Source of the DNA: Epiperipatus broadwayi
Lineage: Eukaryota; Onychophora; Udeonychophora; Euonychophora; Peripatidae
Assembly: GCA_028023455.1 (NCBI GenBank)
Contig: JAQFVV010012416.1
Coordinates: forward strand, 3,641,594 to 3,705,593
Reading direction: 5' to 3'
DNA: 64,000 nt
Positions 54,880-64,000 of the stretch are shown in pieces (positions within the stretch are counted from its first letter, which is position 1; each line of letters begins with the position of its first letter). A program made the position numbers and the translations under genes. Under the pieces are notes generated by a model. It did not search any database. It had not been told where the DNA came from and saw nothing but the letters and a program-made list of their open reading frames with translations.

Positions 54880-57400
54880 AATATTTAAATAGCATGCCTG
54901 AGAATAGGCTTTTCATCCAATGGCCTAAATTTCCCTCAAGTGTCCTCAAAGATCTTGTCTGGTGTTAAAAAGCGATCCCTGAATATAGTTCTTCAAATAA
55001 ATTTTTTACATATCTTTCATGGTTCCTTACTTTTTTGCTTGTTTGAAAACAAAATAGTTTCTAGTTAACCACACTGCATAAAGCAGGAACAGTCTCTTTC
55101 TAACCACAGCAAAAAAACACTCGTTATAGCGTCCTTGATTCTTAGAATTTTCATATTAGCCGGCGGTACTCTGATTATAATATTTTGTCTAGCAGGACTG
55201 AAAAATGGGCAAGCAGTAAAAATATACCCAATAGTTTCATGCACTATTTTATATAAACTAAATAGTGGTTCTATTTTAGAGAAATTTCTATAATTTACCA
55301 AAAATGATTCATTGGCAAGGCTTTCAAATTAAGTTTTATGATAAAATCAATATGTTTGGCTTTTAAAGAGCAAAATTTTAACTTCCTGATTAGTAATCTG
55401 GTAGATAAATCAAACTCAGTAGTTAATTTAGTAATGTTTGTGTGCATATACTTGTAAACTTGCCAGTAAGTGTTAGTATTATTGATAATTAATGCCGTAA
55501 CTTTGAAGAATTTGTTTGCATATCCTAGCAGGTCCATGGCCCACTTACTTCATATGGGCAGTGGCATGAGAGGCTCCATCTCATCTTGTAGTGAGTCCTT
55601 TGGCAATTTTGCATTCATCGCCTTAAGCATTGATAGGGATTTCTGAATAAAATAGGTGTTAAGATCATGCAACCCGAGATCATTCAGGTCTTTCAGTCTC
55701 TGCATCTTGGCTAAACTGATGGTTACTGTTTTTCTCTTCCACAAGATGCCAGTACAGACTGAGTTTATGGCATTCTAAAAAGACCTGGTTGGTTTAAGAA
55801 GTGGCATGATGTAATTAATTCACAGAAGCACCAACATGTTGATCAGTGCCGCCTTACCCGGGAGTGATGATTAGATCTCTGAATGAGAACTTGCAGACTT
55901 TTTGTTTTTTTCTAGAATATTTTGCAGTGCTCTTTTCATAACCGACCTGGACAGTGCCATGGGAAATCCAAAAAAGTTTTGAGGTTATCCTGAGAACCTT
56001 GAAGGAATTGATGTCACCCAATGGATCTTCCAGGTAACAGATTTCTCAGAGTTTATTCTTAGCCCATGACTCATGGTGTATTCATCCAGAAGTTTATATA
56101 ATTTGGGCAAGTATTTATGTGAGGGAAGGAATACTGTAGTATCATCAACATATAATATGTGATGAACTTCCTCCCCCAGCACTGGGACAAACACCCCAGG
56201 ACAATGTTTCTCAATAGCTGTTAATATGGGGTTTACATAGAATATGAAACACAAGGTGCTAAGAGGCTACCACTGGGATATTGATAGATGTGATTTAAAT
56301 CATGGGGACAAAGAGCCATCCAATGATGTACGTATTGATCTATTTAGCAACAAATTTGCTATAATTCTGATGTAAACTTTGGGTACTCCATAGCACTCTA
56401 AAATTGAGAATAGTTTTGCAGGTACCATAGAGTTAATTGCTGCTGTGAAGTCTATCTGCACCATAATAGGTTCTGATGTTTTTTGGCCATTATATATTCC
56501 ACCAATAAGGCAAATCTCCTTACTGCCTCAATAGTGGATAATTCCTTGTGGCAAATTGGTACAGATTTTTTTTATTGAGAAGCCACTGTTGGATCTTATC
56601 CTTAAAAAGTGATTTGATGATTTTTATTAATAATGGTGTTACTGATATGGGTCTTAAGTTAGTTAATGGAGATGGATTTTTAATGGGCTTTTTGAGAAAA
56701 GGTACAAGCACAATGGAGTACAGGTTGGGGATGATTTGAAATTTTCCAGCCAGTACACCAATGTCTTGATGGATTATTTTAACTGTGAAATTACTCAGGT
56801 GCAACAGGACAAATTGCAGTATTTTGTGGCCCAGATGTACATGTTCCAAATAAGATTTCAGCTGATGGCGAATTTGCTGCTTAGTAATGGCATGATCTTG
56901 CAATGCTGGATCACCTCGCCAAACATTTTCAATCTTGTAACTGGAATTCTACAACTTCTCCCTAAAGTGATCATCTATTTTCTTCAACAGCTTTCTAAGT
57001 AGTTACAATTATCTACAGACAGCATTGAAAGTGTGGGTCTTCCCCGTGCACCAATAGCCCATCTCATGTAGCTTCATGTCCAGTTGTTCTTTATGGATAA
57101 ATAGATCTTGGCTCTCTTTACTGCAATATAATTTGCAAGCACCTTCTGTTTATCTCTGTACTGCTTTTTAAGACTAAAGATCTCTTCCACCCCAGCCTCC
57201 ATAGTTGTTAGCTCACTGACTTTTTCTGCTATGGTATCGAGCTCCTTTTAGCAGTCTTGTGGGCCCCTTGGTTCTCATAGTGAAGGTGTTGATCAGAGAA
57301 CTTAAGATTTCCAAATACACTGATCATGACAGCAATAGATCCAAGAAAAAGAGCTGGATTTTTGCGGAAGAGGATATACGCCTCCGAGAATATCCATTAA
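54880..57400 (-). mobile_element. L1/Tx1-like LINE, partial and broken
   Basis: This 2.5-kb stretch is visibly less A/T-rich than its flanks and carries decayed reverse transcriptase and C-terminal blocks in order on the minus strand. The 5' limit near 57400 falls in the linker before the RT, so the endonuclease half is missing. No poly-A tail or target duplication is evident. It is distinct from the RTE copies. Confidence 0.8.
55065..57250 (-). pseudogene. L1/Tx1-like reverse transcriptase, broken
   Basis: Blocks in order: 57250-57030, linker helix (VSELTTMEAGVEEIFSLKKQ, YIAVKRAKIY); 56903-56520, RT palm start with NPSPLTNLRPISVTPLLIKI; 56254-55985, the catalytic box HHILYVDDTTVFLPSH and LRINSEKS; 55744-55550, KMQRLKDLNDLGLHDLNTY; 55537-55295 and 55301-55065, C-terminal region with HETIGYIFTACPF, resembling the Cys/His end domain of L1 and Tx1 LINEs. 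The YVDD box, RPIS motif and long C-terminal region fit the L1/Tx1 group. At least five frames are separated by indels or stops. Confidence 0.78.
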
Positions 57401-58015
57401 GGTGTTTTTTTTTTTTTTAACATTCTTATTGTTTTTATGTTGATCCTTAACTTTTTTGGATTGTTTTTATCTTTCTAGAGTTTTTTTTAATTAAAATAAC
57501 CAAATTTAATTATATGTGTTGGCTAGTGATGATGATGATGATGATGATTATGGTCTTTCAATTCAGTGTAATCACTGCACTATAATAAATATTTTTTCAA
57601 ATTCTTTTATTTCATAATGATTATGTACTACGCATTTTTGTTTAATTCAGTGGCTTTTATAAGCAATACTTTTAATAACATTTAATAATGTTAGAATACA
57701 CAAATGTTATACAAAACAACACACAGATATTGCAGTAATTACAAATAAATTAAAAAAAATTTATATAGTAATAATATTTAAATATGTTAGATGCCAACTG
57801 CTTTATATCTAGTTAATATTTTAATGCTTTGAGCAAAATACTAACTGCTTTATAAACATCTGTCAAATGGTTTCTATAATTTGATTTAATAAAACTGATA
57901 TCAGAAAATAATAATTTGTATTCATGTTTTGAAGAAAAACTATTATAACTAAAAAATAATAATACACTGCTATTTTACACAAAGTAAATAAAATAGTTCT
58001 AAAAACAGTCAATAC
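57401..58015. other. A+T-rich DNA with a (GAT)n microsatellite
   Basis: A (GAT)n run is at 57527-57549. Otherwise no gene or repeat. Confidence 0.5.
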
Positions 58016-58016
58016 T

Positions 58017-58090
58017 TATACTAGATGATGGAAATAGTCCAATATATAAATACAATTAAACACCATCATCACAAACCTTTAGGAAAACCC
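58017..58090 (+). repeat. family D repeat, terminal part
   Basis: TACTAGATGATGGAAATAGT, then CCAATATATAAATACAATTA and ACACCATCATCACAAACC. It shows that the D consensus extends past the TCC into a CATCATCA-like end, also visible on the minus strand at 8.3 and 52.5 kb. Confidence 0.55.
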
Positions 58091-58186
58091 TAAATAGAAT
58101 ATTACTTCATTTTTCTAAAAATAATTGCAGTTTTGAACTGTTTAACGATCTTTACAGCTATAAAATATACAATATTACAAAAAAAA

Positions 58187-58372
58187 AATCAAGTCATGTC
58201 ACATGACCTAATTTAACAAGCTTGTATTACAAATGTTATATATAGAGCTTGCAAATACGCTCTTAACAAGCTTCGAAGAATATCCCCAACCCCAGACCAA
58301 TAGCAGAAACTGATCTGGGATTGGGGATATTCTGCAAAGCTATATTAAGAGCTTATTTGCGAGCTATATATA
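58187..58372 (+). repeat. fold-back repeat related to families A/B (family G)
   Basis: The head TCATGTCACATGACC and AACAAGCTTGTATTACAAATG recalls the B head. Arms GAGCTTGCAAATACGCTCTT and rc AGCTCGCAAATAAGCTCTTA follow, ending at an apex where AATATCCCCAACCCCAGA pairs with TCTGGGATTGGGGATATT. The apex keeps GAAACTGATCTGGG (GAAA, short stem III, ATC triplet, stem I), but CTGANGA and stem II are replaced by CCAATAGCA. A dead hammerhead apex is the likely origin. No clear target duplication. Confidence 0.6.
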
Positions 58373-58770
58373 TATAATTTCAGCCACTCTGTGAATAAAT
58401 ATAAAATCTGAACTGTTTGAGTAAAGTTCAGACATTATATTTATTCACAGAAGGTATTGTTGAAATAACATAACATTTGGAAGGATGATTTGAATATTTC
58501 CTATTTAATTTTCAATGTTGTGATATGCACTAGAATATTTTCGTATACAGTATATATAAGTATTCTATCATTACTGATTAAATAGACAAAATAATTTTTT
58601 TATACATATTAAAGATACACAAATATTTTTTAATAATACAAATCTGATTTTTCATGTTAATTATATGTTTATACCATGTAATCTATAACTAAGCATTCAA
58701 TTTCAATTGTATTTAAAAATACATTTAAATTAAGAAATCTTAAATGTTTAATAGGTAAATTGTATCTTTA

Positions 58771-59336
58771 TAATTTATATGATAATGTTGAAAAATTTCC
58801 ATCATCTAACAGTAAATGTTGAATATATAGAAAATTTTAAACTTTTCAAATACAAACAACTTATTAGTAATAACACACAAATAGACAACACAGGTTAGTA
58901 ATAATACAACATTTCAAGTAGTACTGTTATCTACTCCTCTTCAAATGTTGCAGGCCTGACCAGTGACAGAATTAGAATGAGTCAAACTCATTCTTTAGAT
59001 TCTTGAATATTGTATATAAGGCAAACACTCTAACCAAATGAGCTATTCTATCAAGCTCAGTTGGATAGAGCATTTGCCTTAAATTTGATGTTCAAGCATC
59101 TAAAGATGCGAGTTCAACTCTTATGCTAATACTGTCACTGGTTAGGCCAGGAACACGTGAAAAGAGTGGAAAATAATAGAACTTAAAATGTTATGTCCTA
59201 ACTAAACTGTGTTATCTATTTGTGTGTTATTACTAACAAGTTGTTTGTAGTTGAAAAGCTTAAATAAACTTTAAAACTCTCTATACATTCCAACATTTAC
59301 TGATAGATGAGGGAAATGATCCAAAATATTATCACA
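58771..59336. mobile_element. inverted dimer of a tRNA-derived SINE (family D)
   Basis: A perfect 15-bp direct repeat TAAATTGTATCTTTA (58756-58770 and 59337-59351) flanks a 566-bp fold-back. Two tRNA-like heads lie head to head in the middle: rc 59044-58958 (AGCTCATTTGGTTAGAGTG, B box GAGTTTGACTC) and 59054-59143 (AGCTCAGTTGGATAGAGCA, B box GAGTTCAACTC). Each is followed outward by CTGTCACTGGTTAGGCC, AGTAATAACACACAA-like text and GATGATGGAAATAGTCC-like ends. Because a single target duplication encloses both, they were inserted as one unit. Confidence 0.82.
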
Positions 59337-59611
59337 TAAATTGTATCTTTAATATTATTTTTTTAATGCAACTAAAGTTTTCTGGAATAGCATTATAAAT
59401 TGTTAATATTTCATTGTTATTATTTATGTACATAAATGAAAAATACCAATTTCACAAAGTTTTATTTTTATTCTATTAAACTCTTAGTACACTATTTTGT
59501 AGAAAACATTATCATATACTAATGAAATTATATCAATTTTTTATCTTTAAATATATTATAAAATAATATTTTTAAAAAAATTTTTTTAAATAATACTTTT
59601 ATTTAAATAAC

Positions 59612-59725
59612 TGTCAAGTTTTGGTAGCCGAGAGGTCAGTGCATCTGCCTTGCAAGCAATCAGTTGCTTGCAGACAGTTGTTGTGGGTTTACATCCCAAC
59701 AGATGCTTTGACATATGGAAAAAAA
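59612..59725 (+). mobile_element. SINE S1, copy p
   Basis: TTGGTAGCCGAGAGGTCAGT, long variable arm GCAAGCAATCAGTTGC as in copy i, GGTTTACATCCCAACAGATG, tail CTTTGACATATGG and A-run. It appears to have inserted into the left arm of the fold-back described next. Confidence 0.87.
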
Positions 59726-60160
59726 GTAATCTGCTTCTCACTTAATTTGTCATTCTTGAAAAATATCAGATCTTAATATTTTAGACTATCAGAAATCTTA
59801 AAATTCTAGACTATCAGAGATCTTAAGATTCTAGACTATCAGAGATCTTAAGATTCTGGACTATCAGAGATCTTCAGAGATCTTAAGATTCTAGACTATC
59901 AGAGATCTTAGATTCTAGACTATAAGAGATCTTAAGATTCTAGACTATCAGAGATCTTAAGACTCTAGACTTGTAAAACAATTGAAAAATGCAGAAATAT
60001 TGTTGTTTCATAAAAGTTTGATTTTGATGATTTACTTGAGCCTCAAATGTTTTATAAAATGACAATATTCCTGCAATTTCCAATTGTTTTATAACAAATC
60101 TAGATTCTTAAGATCTCTGATATTTTTCAAGAATAGCAAATTAACTGAGAAGTGGATTAC
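59726..60160. repeat. fold-back repeat with expanded tandem array in one arm
   Basis: Left arm GTAATCTGCTTCTCACTTAA ... TCATTCTTGAAAAATATCAG, inner ACAATTGAAAAATGCAG; right arm rc GTAATCCACTTCTCAGTTAA ... CTATTCTTGAAAAATATCAG, inner rc ACAATTGGAAATTGCAG. The unit AGATCTTAAGATTCTAGACT occurs once in the right arm but is repeated in the left, so the array grew after the palindrome formed. Confidence 0.8.
59767..59976. repeat. 25-bp tandem array, about eight units
   Basis: Units read approximately AGAGATCTTAAGATTCTAGAC plus TATC, with small changes and one short unit (near 59865). The unit contains the self-complementary AGATCT and CTTAAG, so each unit can fold locally. Confidence 0.9.
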
Positions 60161-60820
60161 ATTGTTATTTTTCTACCTTTTAGTTAGCTATTTACATAAA
60201 AAAAATTTCATTATTCAAAAAAAAATTTTTATATTATTTTTTTACTTTTTAGTTATATTTACATATTATTTTTAAAAAAATGCTTAAAACTACAAAAAAA
60301 TCTGCCAAAAAGAACACTTTAATAATAAACATAAAAATAAAAAAGATGTCCTCTAACAAATGAATTCTAAATTTAAATATCATGTTAACAATCTATTATA
60401 TAAATATATTTATGTTTTGGCTTTTTAATTGATTTAATTAATTACAAGTCAAATCAACATGAACAAAATTTTGTTTTACAAATATATTGTTTCTATCATA
60501 TATATATATATTTAATTTTAATTAATTTAATGAAGTATGAGTTAAATCAATATTATATTAAAATTCTGAATATAATATTTTCATTGGCTCAATTGATATG
60601 GAATTCTCTTGAGAAGTGTAAGAATATGAGCTCAAGTTCTAAATAGGAATGGATTTTTTTCCATTGCTAAAAATTAAAAAATTTGGACATATAAAAAACA
60701 TACAGACAAAAACATGCACAAACAGGGCAAGTTAATATAAAATAATTTAATAAATTAATGCTACAAAAAAACAATAGTCCTGCAGTAATATGTTAATTAT
60801 TTTTATTTATATATATTTAT
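60161..60820. other. A+T-rich DNA with a tRNA-like patch
   Basis: Around 60590-60645, TTGGCTCAATTGATATGG and GAGCTCAAGTTCTAA have A-box/B-box spacing and may be another decayed SINE. Nothing else recognised. Confidence 0.4.
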
Positions 60821-60841
60821 ATCATCATCATCATCAACCAT

Positions 60842-63707
60842 TATCAATCCACTGCAGGATGAAGGTCTCTCCAAGTTCAATCCATCTTCTCCAATCTGTA
60901 CCTTTTTTTTTTCACATCACCCCTGCACACTTTCTTATTTCATCCATCCATCTAGCATGTGGTCTCTTTCTGGGTCTTTTACAATCTTTTGGAATCCAGT
61001 TTAATATTTAAATTATCCATCTATTATCATCTCTTCTAGCAATATGTCCAGCCCAACTCCACTTCAATCTTTTAATTTTTTCAATGAGGTCAGTAACACC
61101 TGTTTGTTCTCTTAATCATACATTGGGTTTTTGATCTTTTCTTGTTACTCACAACATGCATCTTTCCATACTTCTTTGAGTGGTCTGAAGACTCTGTATT
61201 GCTCTTCTATTAAGTGTACAAGTCTCAGATCCATAAGTAAGAACTGGTAAAACACATTTGTTAAAAACCTTCCTTTTCAAACACATAGGCATATTTCCTT
61301 TTAATATCAAGTTATTTCTACCAAAAGCACTCCAACCAAGTTTAAATCTATGATTAATTTCATCCGTTATGTTTCCATCTGTATTAATAATCTGACCAAG
61401 GTATTTGTAACTGTTAACTTCTTTTAATTCATCATAATCAATCTTTATTTTCATATTTTGAAAAAATAGATTAAACATTACTTTAGTCTTTTTAAGATTT
61501 ATCTTTAGTCCTACTTTCCTACTTTCATCTGATAACTCCTGCAACATTTCTTGTAGCTCTAAAGCATTATTTGCAAAAACAACCACATCATCTACAAAAT
61601 CTAAATGACTTAAATAATCTCCATTTACTTTCACTCTTTTAGTTTCCCATTTTAATCCACAAAATACTTCTTGCAGCACTGCTATAAAGGGTTTTGGAGA
61701 TATGTAGTCATCCTGTCTTACACCCTTCTCAATGTTGACTTTCCCAGTATCATTATGTAATCTAATTGTTGCTATTGCATTTTTATAAATATTCTTTAAA
61801 ATACGACAATATCCTGGATCTATACCTTGATGATCTAATGATGTAATCACTGAAAAAAATGTTTATAGAATCAAATGCCTTTTCATAATCTACAAATCCA
61901 AAACATAATAGCACCTCATATTCATTTGTCCTTTCTATAAATTCTCTCAATACTGGATATGATTTACTGTACTAAAACCACTTTTAAAATCAGCTTGTTC
62001 TCTTGGTTGGTGGAAATCCAATGTTCTCTGTAGATGAGTTGTAATTATCTTGGTAAAAATTTTGTATAAAACTGATAGATTTGGAATTTCTAATATCTTC
62101 TTTATCACCTTTCTTAAATATTAATATTAATACTGCATTCTTCCAATCATCTGGTACATCTTTATTATTTAAATATTTGGTATATAACATTGCTAAAAAA
62201 ATTTATATTTCTTCACCTGCTTCTTTTAATATATCAACTGTAATTCCATCATTACCTGGAGTCTTTCTTTTCTTCATATATTTAATTGCATATCTCACTT
62301 CTTCATTTAACATTCTGGGCAATTCAGAAGATGTAATAGATATAGGAGGTACTCGTTCTTTATTACTATATAATTCTTGATAAAAGTATTCTACCCATTT
62401 CATGATGACATATCTTTTTTTAGTAATAATTCCATCTTTTTTTCTTATTGCAGATAAAAATTTCCTACCAATACCAAATGTTATTTTACATTTTATAAGA
62501 CTTTTATTTTTTTCTACAGCTTTTCTTGCTAGTTCACAGTTATACTTTCTTATATCATTTTCAATTCTTTCCTGCACTATTTTACAAAATTTGAGATATT
62601 CGATTCTTTTTAATGCATCATTTTTGTATATCTTCATATTCCTTCTTTTCTTTATAAATTCTCTAGTCTCAGTAGAAATTTTATTGGTCAATTGCTTCTT
62701 TTGTCTACCAGCTATCTTTATTGCAGTTTTTAAAAGTGTATCAGTTACTTTCATATTAATTTTATTCAAATCTGAATCATGTTCAAAATCTACTAATACT
62801 TGAAACCGATTTGTAAGTTCTAATTTAAATTCATTAGAATGTTTTTGAAGATTATGAATATCAACTCTAAATATTGTTTTTTTAAATAGTTTTTATCTCT
62901 CCAGTTTTGCATTAACACATATCTTACATCTTACTAATCGATGATCACTTTCTGTGTTAAATTTATTAAGAACATTACAATCTTGAAATATGCATTTTCT
63001 GTTAGTCAAAATATAATACAATTCTGCTGTACCTTCATTTGGATCCACCATGTCCATTTCCTTTTAACATTTTTCTCAAAAAAAGAATTTATAATATAAA
63101 GTTTTTCTTTTTCTGCAAATTCCACAAGTCTATGTCCTCTCTCATTTCGATTACCATAACCAAAATTACCTACAGCACTTTCATCTTTCATTTGTTTATC
63201 AATTCTAGCATTAAAGTCTCCCATAACAATTTTAAAATGTTGTTTACTCTGATCAAAAGCCTTTTGTACATCCATATAAAAATCTTCTACTACTTCATTA
63301 CTATGAGAACTTGTTGGGGCATAAATCTGAATTATCTGCATTTGCTATATGCTATTAAGTTGTATAAATAATCTTGCCACTCTGTCTGATACACCATCAA
63401 TCTCCACAATGCTGTTCTTCCACTTTTTATTTATAATGAATCCTACTCCCCTTGTATTTCCAATATTTGTGCCTTTATAATAGAATACATGTTCACTTTT
63501 TAAATCAATTGTCTCTTCACCTTTTCTTTTAACTTCACAAAGTCCAATAATGTCCCATATAATATAAGACAGTTCTTCTAATTCTTGCAATCTTCCTTCA
63601 CTTGAAAGTGATCTGCAGTTGTAAGTACCTAAATAAAAAGTTGTCATCAAATGGCAGCCTGGGTCCACAATCAGGGAATTCTTAGCACCCTCGCCTTCAG
63701 CCACCAA
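60842..63707 (-). pseudogene. RTE endonuclease-reverse transcriptase, broken
   Basis: Pieces in order: 63707-63345, endonuclease start with TYNCRSLSSEGRLQELEEL and IIGLCEVKRKGEE (the catalytic Glu motif) and GVGFIINKKW; 63341-63006, IQIYAPTSS and GDFNARI; 62769-62203, linker and RT start ending TPGNDGITVDILKEAG; 62190-61990, DVPDDWKNAVLILIFKKGDK; 61850-61149, RT core with GVRQDDYISPKPF, catalytic box FVDD (usually FADD) and YKYLGQIINTDGNI; then C-terminal LTYGSETCTLNRRA. The last 0.3 kb is decayed. Frameshifts divide every module. The A-to-V change in the catalytic box is a further sign of decay. Confidence 0.88.
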
Positions 63708-63925
63708 GCGCTGCCTTGGTTGGTGACTTTACTGCCTCCTGGGCATAAGGGCCATGATTTATTTTTGTCTGTCATAATTGTATATATGTATTACACAAAC
63801 ATTCATTCTGCCTTATCAGGCAACTGAGAAGAAAGACTATGGTGTTTCTCGATCTTAAACTCAGAGGTAAAAAGCCAATAAACTCACAACGCTGGTTAAT
63901 GCATGTTGGTGAGCAGCCCATCCAT
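63708..63925 (-). other. 5' leader of RTE-4
   Basis: A less A/T-rich stretch with the short palindrome-like AAGCGCTGCCTTGG, ahead of the endonuclease. The first in-frame ATG of the following ORF is at 63707. No known promoter element is recognised. Confidence 0.5.
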
Positions 63926-64000
63926 GTTCGTATACTATATAAATAATCACATAGTAATATTTATATGTGTATATATTTATAGACATGTTGATATATACAC
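63926..64000. other. A+T-rich flank
   Basis: TA-rich sequence to the window edge; nothing recognisable. Confidence 0.5.

Larger units (their letters stand above)
60822..63925 (-). mobile_element. RTE-type LINE, nearly full length, copy RTE-4
   Basis: The (ATC)n tail is at 60822-60836. Reading from about 63925 down it has a 5' leader, endonuclease, reverse transcriptase and C-terminal region. It continues about 0.3 kb further 5' than RTE-1, including the endonuclease start. The 5' limit is set where composition falls back to A/T-rich (about 63925). The flanking TATATATTTATA occurs at both sides (60810 and 63970) but is too simple to prove a target duplication. Confidence 0.88.

Noticed and set aside
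59054-59143. tRNA gene
   Set aside because: Good A and B boxes, but acceptor and anticodon stems do not pair and the sequence lies within an inverted SINE dimer.
59767-59976. CRISPR array
   Set aside because: Units are contiguous 25-bp tandem repeats without spacers, and the DNA is eukaryotic.

Overview
The window is strongly A+T-rich, gene-poor animal nuclear DNA, most likely from an invertebrate with a repeat-filled genome. I see no bacterial features: no operons, no long intact ORFs, no CRISPR array. Everything with clear coding character is a decayed mobile element: RTE-type and L1/Tx1-like LINEs, a mariner and a hAT element. Sixteen copies of one tRNA-derived SINE and many fold-back repeats fill the rest. 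The mix fits an arthropod, mollusc or similar invertebrate, but I cannot name a species.

The most interesting content is a set of short repeats carrying hammerhead self-cleaving ribozyme cores. Three families (A, B and E here) have the constant bases CTGANGA and GAAA, a pairable stem II, a very short stem III, an NUH cleavage triplet and a pairable stem I. Family B (about 1922-2295 and 21691-22137) is a fold-back element with one ribozyme in each arm, on opposite strands. Family A (2800-3144, 6426-6877, 26153-26227, 31961-32221, 47955-48325, 51080-51476) is a long hairpin with the ribozyme at its apex. In the best copy the ribozyme competes with a perfect 27-nt alternative pairing. Family E (near 12.4, 14.0, 17.1, 28.4 and 41.3 kb) has the ribozyme on the minus strand; two copies keep stem I pairing with different bases. 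Families A and B share a 5' box around TCACATGA. Their insertions are flanked by direct repeats of 8-14 bp, some are 5'-truncated, and their 3' ends are constant. This points to LINE-assisted retrotransposition, like the known hammerhead-bearing retrozymes and Schistosoma SINEs, but in a fold-back form I do not recognise as described.

Layout. 0-9 kb: a candidate terminal host exon (minus), B1, A1, weak tRNA-like repeats, A2. 9-21 kb: old RTE 3' ends, E copies, a hAT-like element, several SINEs. 21.6-25.6 kb: B2-B4 and a 2.6-kb RTE element (minus). 26-33 kb: deleted mariner, A3, A4, SINEs, a 150-bp MITE. 34-41 kb: unplaced coding-like patches, a candidate plus-strand exon, a hAT element with an 8-bp target duplication holding an RTE fragment and a SINE, a decayed LINE, and a candidate start-codon exon (minus, 41.1 kb). 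41-51 kb: E5, SINEs, a 788-bp palindrome with a 13-bp duplication, a second long palindrome, A5, RTE fragments, A6. 53-64 kb: a 103-bp tandem duplication, an L1/Tx1-like LINE (54.9-57.4 kb), an inverted tRNA-SINE dimer with a 15-bp duplication, a 25-bp tandem array in a hairpin, and the most complete RTE element (60.8-63.9 kb, minus).

The two minus-strand candidate exons (41.1 and 1.3 kb) are both phase 0. They could bound one gene whose introns hold most of the window; that is inference. The repeats work together as a parasitic community: the LINEs encode endonuclease and reverse transcriptase, while SINEs and ribozyme repeats are non-autonomous users.
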